A model generated the notes under the pieces. It worked only from the letters and a program-made list of their open reading frames with translations. It made no database searches and had not been told where the DNA came from. DNA of 64,000 bases from Bolinopsis microptera (lineage: Eukaryota; Ctenophora; Tentaculata; Lobata; Bolinopsidae), in contig NC_087081.1 of assembly GCF_026151205.1 (NCBI RefSeq), forward strand, positions 14,916,340 through 14,980,339. The letters run 5' to 3'. Below are positions 53,546 through 64,000 of this stretch, piece by piece; the first letter of the stretch is position 1; the number at the start of each line of letters is the position of its first letter. The translations under genes and the position numbers were made by a program.

Positions 53546-55658
53546 CACCAACCCAACGTCACGTACGATTCTGACCTTATGATCCCCCCCCCCCCCCCCC
53601 CGCTTATAGTATGGTAGTTGGACTGTGCTACACTTCATTCTGAAGATAAAATTCCGATATTCTTCGGCGTTAAAAAAATTCCGAATTTCCAATGTGTCTT
53701 ATAGAAAGTGAGTGAGAGAAAAACTTGTGGCAATTTTATTTACTGATCCTCTTATTTGTAAAGCTATCCTCAATACATATGCAGTTGCAAAGTGTGATAA
53801 CTGTTTCAACAGGGGTCGAATTCACAAAAATAACGTAAACCATTGATTTAAAGCAACCGCCGCTCCTGTCTCTTGATTGCTGATGATGATCAGGAATACA
53901 TGACGTATCATGACGACGATTATTGGTCACTCGAAATCGACCCGTTAATAATGCAATGTAGGTATGATGGTTGTTTCTGCCTATTTGTTACCTGATACTA
54001 ATTAATCAATAGGATCAAAACGTAAATTATATTGGTAAAAGATGGATTTAAAGGCATAAGGAAGCATTGTTGAGTTCTGAAACCAAGTTTAATCGATTTC
54101 TCGTGCAATTTTAGGTCAGGAATGGTCATCAAAATAAGTTTATAACAAGGTCGATAATTTGGTAAATTTCTAGCTTTCTCTCAGAAAATAAATCTGCGTT
54201 TCTATAGAGGGTAATTAGATATAAACTACAGTCACCAGCAGATTTCAGGAGAGATGAAAACTGAAAAGTCATTAATAAAGATTTTAAAAAGGTCTGGTGA
54301 TAGGGGGTGTCCTTGCTCCGTTCATTTGCCAATATCAATTTTAGGCGACAAGAGTTTGGAAATTTTTATATGGGCAATTGAGTTTTTGTACATATCACTT
54401 AAGCAGTTGAAGAAGTTACCGGTTATTCCAAGGCATGCAATTTTGTGCAGAAGAAGGTCCCTACATACAGTTTCAAAGGCCTTTCTTAGATCAACAAAGC
54501 ATGCATAAAGACGAGCTTTTTTAAACTTTTGTCTATTTGTCAATGACTGTCTTGAGGGTGAAAATGTGATCGTTAGTTTGGGCACCCTTCGAAAGTCCAA
54601 GTAAAGCTGTTCTTTTGGGTCAGGACAGTAGAGTTTTTTGAAGTGTAAGAGACGTTCAAGTATAATGCTAGAGAACAGCTTATCCATACAACTGCCAACT
54701 GATAACGCTCTGTAATTGTCTGGGCTGAAGGGGTAGGGCCTGTCGTGATATCATGGATCGCTTAGGTTTCACCAGGATCTGGTAGTCCTCATAATTCTAC
54801 GGCCTATGTGTATCATTCGTCATCTCGCACAACTCATTAAGAATCTTATGAATTTGGCATAAGAAAATTTGCAGCCTTAAAATTGGGTAACAGGGAGCTG
54901 ACCAGGCCAGAACCCAGTTGATTGGGTCTGAGGTCACGTGATTATGAGCCTGAGGTCACGTGACTATGACGTCACCAGAGCTTGTTCTCCGATTCCCGCT
55001 CATTGGACCAGGTGAGCTAGCATGCTTGTGAATGTGAGTGTAAGTACAGCTGTACTGTAGTTTATATCTAATCCCCCCCCCCCCCCCCAAACAAAGAACT
55101 TAAACTTAAAGAGAACTGAATGTTAGTGAACTGGAAGTCAGAAGTGGAGCAGCTATATGAGGACAGCTGTGCTCATCGTATTTGGTCTCAACATTCCTCC
55201 TTGTCTGCTAACTTGTATCAAGATATATCTGTAGTCGCGTAGTTTAAGCGTAGTTAAACTGTGATGCACCCTGTTAAAAGAGCGAGGATTGTTTAGTTCA
55301 TATGATCTAAATTGTTAAATTTAAATTTGTAAATGTTCAAGTAAAAGAATGCCGTTCTAAATAATAATTCCGCTGTAGTTTGCTTGTATCAAGATACCTT
55401 GCTGGCTTGTATCAAGCTATTACTTATAGCGGGCGGGGTGGGGGGGGGGGGGGGGGGGGGGGGGGGATCAAGTACTAATTGCCGTACGTGACGTTGACTA
55501 ACTCTAAGTGCAGTTTTGGAATTTACAAAAAGGACCCACCCACCCCCTTTACGGTACTAACTGCTTTTTCGGATAATATTTAGGACACCCACCCCCTTTT
55601 GCCGGCTTTTGCGGTACTAACTGTTGAGAAATCACGGTACTAACTGTGTCTTTGTATA

Positions 55659-58613
55659 TGGACACATTCATTTGAGTTTGAGGATATTGGTAAACAAAAA
55701 TAATAGCGTTTTCGACGATAGTGGCTTAATTTTGACATATATTAACCTAGCACGTTCAGAAGTTCTGAACATTAGCCACGTAACCCATACTCCCATATGC
55801 ACTGCTCAGAAAGAAAATCTATTGTTGTTAGGTACTATAATGTTTCAAATGTCACATTTTGTGTGACTTAGTTAACTGCAGTTGTCTAATTATCATTCCT
55901 TGGTCTGAAATATAGTATATTAGGTCAACCTAACAATTATGATACAACATTGGTTAAAGGGCACGGATCGAACGGTTACAAGGTAATATTTGGGTAACTT
56001 TGTCACACTCAGAATAACATAGCTCTATTCTACTGTGAGGTGTCCTAAAAACCCTTTCAACTCATTATCTGATGGTTGATCTACCAATCATAGCCCTAAA
56101 ATATGTTGTTTTGATTTTTGAATAGTTAGCTAATACAGGCACTTGGTTATTGGGAAATGAGGTTAATTCTGTCACAATATATGGAATTTTAAATTTTGGA
56201 CGAATTATTTATATCTGATTTTGGAAAACTTTATATGATGACAATGTAGTTGATGCAAGTTGAAAACAGTTGATGTTTACATTGTCACAAAATTGATACG
56301 AAATCGTAAATAGGTTGAAAACAATGATTATAGAATGAAACAGTCTCTTATAATAACTCTTATAATAACTGAGTGACAAAGTAAACATGTCTTGCCCCTA
56401 TTTTGAAGATCTATATTCTACAACTCTATTAGAATTCAACATTCTTTCAGAAAAAATTGGTAGAATATTGTCCAGAATATCAGAGCTTAAGTTTGACAAT
56501 TTTAGGTTAAATTCGTCAAAGTCACTAAAAATGTGTCAAAATTAACTTTTCCTGCCCTAACAATTTCAAGATAGTGTAAAAATTAGCATAGGCTGCTTTA
56601 TTACCTATATAGATCAATCCAAACTACTACAAAGTATATGTTAATGTGATGACGATTACCTAACTCTTATAATAACTGATGTGACAAAGTGAACATGTCT
56701 TGCCCCTATTTTGAAGATCTATAACTCCATTAGAATTTAACATTCTTTCAAAAACGATTGGAAGAATATTGTCCAGAACATCAGAGCTCAATTTTAACAA
56801 TTTTAGATTAAATTGTCAAGAAACTGAAAATGTGACAAAATTTACTTTCCCTGCCCCAAAAATATCAAGATAGTGTGTTAAAATTGGCATAGGATGCTTT
56901 ATTGCCGATATTAATCGATCCAAACTACGAAAAAGATCTGTTAATCTGATGACGATTACCTAACTCTTATAATAATTAATGTGACAAAGTAAACATGTCT
57001 TGACCCAATTTTGAAGATCTATACCTCTATTAGAATACTATGTAAGTTTATCATCAACAAAATTTCGATAAACTAGTTATTTTGCCAGCAAGGAGCTAAC
57101 AGAGTTATAATAATTTTGTTGTGACGAAATTACCCTATTTTTGACCATGTTGCGGTAGTTTAATTGTGACACTGTTAACATATTACCACCTGATAATGAT
57201 TTATGTGACTGGTGCATGGTACTAGCAGTGTTGTTTGATCCATAGTACGCAATATAAGGGGTTTAAGCTGGTATATCATTATTTGTTCAATTTCACACAT
57301 GTTCAGATATCATCAAGATTATGTGACAAAGTAAACTTAGTTGTGCCTTCTGTGTTTTAATTCCTTACGACTATATGATATATATACATATCACCGGAGA
57401 CTCGCGGGCTGAACAAAATATTGCACGCGCACGCGCGTGCAATATTTCATATGTCCCCGAGGGCGCTAGCCCGAGGAGGACATATTTTCGTATAGCACGG
57501 AGGGCCCATCGGGCCCGAGTGCTATACGATTTTTCCGCCCGCGGGTCGAGGTGATGTGGATTATATCCACCAGCGGGCGTATTACAGTTAATATATAATT
57601 TTATAAATAAACAATGGAGCTTGTACTATAAAAGTCAACTATAGAAAAGGTCGCCACTAATTGTTGTAACCATGGTAACACGTCACGTGTTCAATGTAAG
57701 CCAATCATAAAGGGCTGTGTCGTATATAGGGGCTGGAGATGCACTGCATTCCTGGGCCGTGGGAATAATGAATGTAATGTCAGTGACGATGAATATCAAT
57801 AATATAGGGGGATTATAGTGCTGATGTGTATTATGTAGTGTGTTATAATAACTTTGATATATATCAAAGTATCATGTCATCTGCTCACGAGCTGCTTGAG
57901 CAGCCCTACCGGACACAAAAATAAAATGTATATAATATAGTCAGTGTAATAAGGAATTTCACATGGAGACGATACAGAAACTGAAAATATTTTAGAGAAC
58001 TCCGGGCTATATTGCTACTGGTCAAATTAAATGTCACTTGTTAGCGGGCTATATCATGAGCGGGCTGTAGAGATATCGGGCCCTTTGACAGCGGGCTGGT
58101 GAGAGCCCGCTATGCGAAAAAGCGCACGCTGGTGGATATAATAACAATTCCCAGCACTTCCAGGCCATCAAATAAACCTACATTACTCAGCATTGCTTAT
58201 CAAGGCGCCCTAAACATTCATCGCATATTTTCTTTAATGTGTGACAGAGTAAACCTGAGTGCACCATCTAACGAAAAAATTCGTCAAATATGTAGGTAAT
58301 GGTCATATGTACCCATCCAATCAACTGGACACCCACAAATTTGGTCATAAACGGCGGCAAGGGGTCCATATTTACTCCGTCACATGTTTATAGTGTGACA
58401 ATGTAACCATTTCCGTGCCGGCCGTATTTAAGCGATATCTTATCGCCTGATTAAGATATCGTTATGTGACAAAGTTAGCCTAGAGGATGAGACGATTATC
58501 CTAACCATCAAGGGTTTATGTAATTTCATAGTGTGACAAAATCAACTACACTGTGCCTTTTAATAGGGTCACTTATATTTACCAATATCCTCAAACTCAA
58601 ATGAACGTGTCCA
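55659..58613. mobile_element. 2,955-bp TA-flanked element with 36-bp inverted repeats and iterated GTGACAAAGTAAAC words
   Basis: TA duplications at 55657-55658 and 58614-58615. The empty site TTTGTATATAAAATAAG survives in unit A (53203-53219) and unit C. Terminal repeats: 55659-55694 and 58578-58613 are reverse complements over 36 bases with one mismatch, beginning TGGACACATTCATTTGAG. The interior lacks a credible ORF. A word of the type GTGACAAAGTAAAC, often followed by TGTCTTGCCCC or TGTGCC, recurs about 15 times, sometimes inverted (TTTGTCACA). A 760-bp element is nested at 57376-58140. Confidence 0.88.
57376..58140 (-). mobile_element. 760-bp hairpin element, copy 2 (inverted, nested)
   Basis: Reverse complement of 51388-52147 with few substitutions. 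Its flanks (CTATATGATATATATAC on the left and GGTGGATATAATAACAATTCC on the right) are unrelated to copy 1, confirming independent insertion rather than simple inversion. Confidence 0.85.
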
Positions 58614-59631
58614 TATAAAATAAGATACCCACCCAGAAATTGCTTTAAACGGCTCATTAAACATTTGAAAATGGGCAAATTATACCCACTATTTAGTAGG
58701 GGTTTTGTTTTCAATGTAGTCGAATTAGATAAAAAGTTACAAAAAACATTTTTAAATAATAAAAAACCCAAAAAAACTCAAAAAAAACCTCATAACCCAT
58801 TCCCAAGATTGAAATTTGAGGTAAAATGGGTTTTTTGGAGTTTGACATCCCCTTTAGTACCATGTACTAACTGTTTTTTCTGGGAAATGAGCAGCAGACC
58901 CACCACTTAATACACAAATACTAACTGCGTTTTGGAAGAAAATATGACCCACCCACCCAACGTCACGTACGATTCTGACCTTATGATCCCCCCCCCCCCC
59001 TCGCTTATAGTATGGTAGTTGGACTGTGCTACACTTCATTCTGAAGATAAAATTCCGATATTCTTCGGCGTTAAAAAAATTCCGAATTTCCAATGTGTCT
59101 TATAGAAAGTGAGTGAGAGAAAAACTTGTGGCAATTTTATTTACTGATCCTCTTATTTGTAAAGCTATCCTCAATACATATGCAGTTGCAAAGTGTGATA
59201 ACTGTTTCAACAGGGGTCGAATTCACAAAAATAACGTAAACCATTGATTTAAAGCAACCGCCGCTCCTGTCTCTTGATTGCTGATGATGATCAGGAATAC
59301 ATGACGTATCATGACGACGATTATTGGTCACTCGAAATCGACCCGTTAATAATGCAATGTAGGTATGATGGTTGTTTCTGCCTATTTGTTACCTGATACT
59401 AATTAATCAATAGGATCAAAACGTTAATTATATTGGTAAAAGATGGATTTAAAGGCATAAGGAAGCATTGTTGAGTTCTGAAACCAAGTTTAATCGATTT
59501 CTCGTGCAATTTTAGGTCAGGAATGGTCATCAAAATAAGTTTATAACAAGGTCGATAATTTGGTAAATTTCTAGCTTTCTGTCAGAAAATAAATCTGCGT
59601 TTCTATAGAGGGTAATTAGATATAAACTACA

Positions 59632-61480
<1,849 letters not shown>

Positions 61481-61482
61481 CA

Positions 61483-61588
61483 GTGCAGCTGTACTTACAC
61501 TTACATTCACAAGCATGCTCTGGTGACGTCATAATCACGTGACCCCAGGCTCATAATCACGTGACCTCAGACCCAATCAACTGGGTTC
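61483..61588 (-). repeat. Inverted fragment of the segmental unit at the array border
   Basis: CAGCTGTACTTACACTTACA through AATCACGTGACCTCAGACCC and CAACTGGGTTCTG is the reverse complement of the AACCCAGTTGATTGGGTC ... GTAAGTACAGCTG block seen at about 51230-51375 in unit A, with a small deletion. It ends exactly where the hexamer array begins. Confidence 0.85.
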
Positions 61589-63788
61589 TGACCCTGACCC
61601 TGACCCTGACCCTGACCCTGACCCTGACCCTGACCCTGACCCTGACCCTGACCCTGACCCTGACCCTGACCCTGACCCTGACCCTGACCCTGACCCTGAC
61701 CCTGACCCTGACCCTGACCCTGACCCTGACCCTGACCCTGACCCTGACCCTGACCCTGACCCTGACCCTGACCCTGACCCTGACCCTGACCCTGACCCTG
61801 ACCCTGACCCTGACCCTGACCCTGACCCTGACCCTGACCCTGACCCTGACCCTGACCCTGACCCTGACCCTGACCCTGACCCTGACCCTGACCCTGACCC
61901 TGACCCTGACCCTGACCCTGACCCTGACCCTGACCCTGACCCTGACCCTGACCCTGACCCTGACCCTGACCCTGACCCTGACCCTGACCCTGACCCTGAC
62001 CCTGACCCTGACCCTGACCCTGACCCTGACCCTGACCCTGACCCTGACCCTGACCCTGACCCTGACCCTGACCCTGACCCTGACCCTGACCCTGACCCTG
62101 ACCCTGACCCTGACCCTGACCCTGACCCTGACCCTGACCCTGACCCTGACCCTGACCCTGACCCTGACCCTGACCCTGACCCTGACCCTGACCCTGACCC
62201 TGACCCTGACCCTGACCCTGACCCTGACCCTGACCCTGACCCTGACCCTGACCCTGACCCTGACCCTGACCCTGACCCTGACCCTGACCCTGACCCTGAC
62301 CCTGACCCTGACCCTGACCCTGACCCTGACCCTGACCCTGACCCTGACCCTGACCCTGACCCTGACCCTGACCCTGACCCTGACCCTGACCCTGACCCTG
62401 ACCCTGACCCTGACCCTGACCCTGACCCTGACCCTGACCCTGACCCTGACCCTGACCCTGACCCTGACCCTGACCCTGACCCTGACCCTGACCCTGACCC
62501 TGACCCTGACCCTGACCCTGACCCTGACCCTGACCCTGACCCTGACCCTGACCCTGACCCTGACCCTGACCCTGACCCTGACCCTGACCCTGACCCTGAC
62601 CCTGACCCTGACCCTGACCCTGACCCTGACCCTGACCCTGACCCTGACCCTGACCCTGACCCTGACCCTGACCCTGACCCTGACCCTGACCCTGACCCTG
62701 ACCCTGACCCTGACCCTGACCCTGACCCTGACCCTGACCCTGACCCTGACCCTGACCCTGACCCTGACCCTGACCCTGACCCTGACCCTGACCCTGACCC
62801 TGACCCTGACCCTGACCCTGACCCTGACCCTGACCCTGACCCTGACCCTGACCCTGACCCTGACCCTGACCCTGACCCTGACCCTGACCCTGACCCTGAC
62901 CCTGACCCTGACCCTGACCCTGACCCTGACCCTGACCCTGACCCTGACCCTGACCCTGACCCTGACCCTGACCCTGACCCTGACCCTGACCCTGACCCTG
63001 ACCCTGACCCTGACCCTGACCCTGACCCTGACCCTGACCCTGACCCTGACCCTGACCCTGACCCTGACCCTGACCCTGACCCTGACCCTGACCCTGACCC
63101 TGACCCTGACCCTGACCCTGACCCTGACCCTGACCCTGACCCTGACCCTGACCCTGACCCTGACCCTGACCCTGACCCTGACCCTGACCCTGACCCTGAC
63201 CCTGACCCTGACCCTGACCCTGACCCTGACCCTGACCCTGACCCTGACCCTGACCCTGACCCTGACCCTGACCCTGACCCTGACCCTGACCCTGACCCTG
63301 ACCCTGACCCTGACCCTGACCCTGACCCTGACCCTGACCCTGACCCTGACCCTGACCCTGACCCTGACCCTGACCCTGACCCTGACCCTGACCCTGACCC
63401 TGACCCTGACCCTGACCCTGACCCTGACCCTGACCCTGACCCTGACCCTGACCCTGACCCTGACCCTGACCCTGACCCTGACCCTGACCCTGACCCTGAC
63501 CCTGACCCTGACCCTGACCCTGACCCTGACCCTGACCCTGACCCTGACCCTGACCCTGACCCTGACCCTGACCCTGACCCTGACCCTGACCCTGACCCTG
63601 ACCCTGACCCTGACCCTGACCCTGACCCTGACCCTGACCCTGACCCTGACCCTGACCCTGACCCTGACCCTGACCCTGACCCTGACCCTGACCCTGACCC
63701 TGACCCTGACCCTGACCCTGACCCTGACCCTGACCCTGACCCTGACCCTGACCCTGACCCTGACCCTGACCCTGACCCTGACCCTGAC
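61589..63788. repeat. 2.2-kb pure array of hexamer CCCTGA (TCAGGG on the minus strand)
   Basis: About 366 consecutive identical hexamers with no visible interruption. TCAGGG differs from the animal telomere repeat TTAGGG by one base and is a known telomere-variant type. The array is followed by ordinary sequence at 63789, so in this assembly it is interstitial. Confidence 0.97.
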
Positions 63789-64000
63789 GTATTATTTAAC
63801 GCTCCGATCGTACCATTTTAATCTAGTAGAAAATAAAAGCGAGAAGCTGCTAGCGAAAGAAGGTCAGGATCCTTTTCCTAGTGGTCCACGTAAAATAGCA
63901 GGGTTGGTGGATCGATCATGCAAATGGCTTTATTGTGTACTAGAGTTTGATCCTTTTCAGCTCATTGCAATAAAGGTTGAAATCGCTCCACCTTACTGCG
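63789..64000. other. Non-repeat flank at the window end
   Basis: 212 bases of ordinary AT-rich DNA. No gene is recognised before the window ends. Confidence 0.5.

Larger units (their letters stand above)
50550..54230. repeat. Segmental tandem repeat, unit A
   Basis: Starts AGTCACCAGCAGATTTCAGG, includes the LINE piece, a block with GTCACGTGATTATGAG and GTCACGTGACTATGACG, C-run, AAACAAAGAACTTAAAC, G-run (53031-53050), degenerate GTACTAACTG repeats, and a tail ending in TATAAACTAC. Relative to B and C it carries a 760-bp element (about 51388-52147) and a 513-bp element (52329-52841). Its first few hundred bases continue the LINE further than B or C do. Confidence 0.85.
54231..59631. repeat. 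Segmental tandem repeat, unit B
   Basis: Same order of blocks as unit A, nearly identical base for base. It lacks A's two insertions (empty sites at about 55065 and 55252) but carries a 2,955-bp element at 55659-58613 that A and C lack. The G-run is 27 bases (55440-55466). Confidence 0.85.

Noticed and set aside
51388-58140. A single giant 6.7-kb transposon using the two 760-bp copies as inverted terminal repeats
   Set aside because: Copy 1 has its own empty site in units B and C, and copy 2 is nested in another element with different flanks. They are therefore independent insertions.
53178-59339. Short frames repeated in the segmental units (for example 53178, 53450, 53736 and their copies)
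   Set aside because: They recur only because the units are duplicated; sequences are low-complexity or overlap homopolymers and show no domain.

Overview
The window is AT-rich, intron-containing eukaryotic DNA. The one confidently named gene is a multi-exon ISWI chromatin remodeller of animal type. A Penelope-like element, several families of non-LTR retrotransposon, a Ty3/Gypsy remnant, a tRNA-derived SINE and many small terminal-inverted-repeat elements accompany it. Together these suggest an invertebrate animal, possibly a cnidarian; the phylum is my inference and I cannot prove it from the sequence. There are no prokaryotic operons, no CRISPR array and no convincing stand-alone RNA gene.

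Layout. Positions 1-20.4 kb hold essentially no genes. They carry about a dozen unrelated tandem arrays (6-bp TCCTTG, 9-bp TTACCTRTG, 5-bp TTACA, 10-bp, 35-bp, 12-bp, a 3.3-kb array of a 72-bp unit, 19-bp and 22-bp arrays), a 1.3-kb foldback palindrome and a MITE-like element, and end in a 100-N assembly gap (20398-20497). Positions 20.5-32.3 kb are the genic core: an unidentified plus-strand gene (at least two exons, 22922-24510) converges on the ISWI gene (minus strand, 17 exons, 32287 down to 24630). The ISWI splice phases all agree except for one apparent 1-bp deletion in the P-loop exon.

Positions 32.6-48.4 kb are a graveyard of retroelements: LINE remnants, a 430-bp foldback, a SINE, an SGNH-domain fragment, a Gypsy integrase fragment, a Penelope-like reverse transcriptase/GIY-YIG fragment, and a LINE with reverse transcriptase and RNase H. 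That LINE is bounded by exact 12-bp target duplications and is itself interrupted by a 149-bp hAT-type MITE. A second host gene, a three-exon major facilitator transporter, lies at 48495-50164 on the minus strand.

Positions 50.2-61.5 kb are a tandem segmental repeat of three units (A 50550-54230, B 54231-59631, C 59632 to about 61480). Aligning the units reveals clean empty sites for three distinct elements: a 760-bp element carrying a cloverleaf-like set of nested hairpins (two copies in opposite orientation), a 513-bp TA-flanked MITE, and a 2,955-bp TA-flanked element with 36-bp inverted repeats, no open reading frames and an oddly iterated GTGACAAAGTAAAC-type word. Unit C contains a 194-base G homopolymer and runs into a pure 2.2-kb array of the telomere-variant hexamer CCCTGA/TCAGGG (61589-63788).
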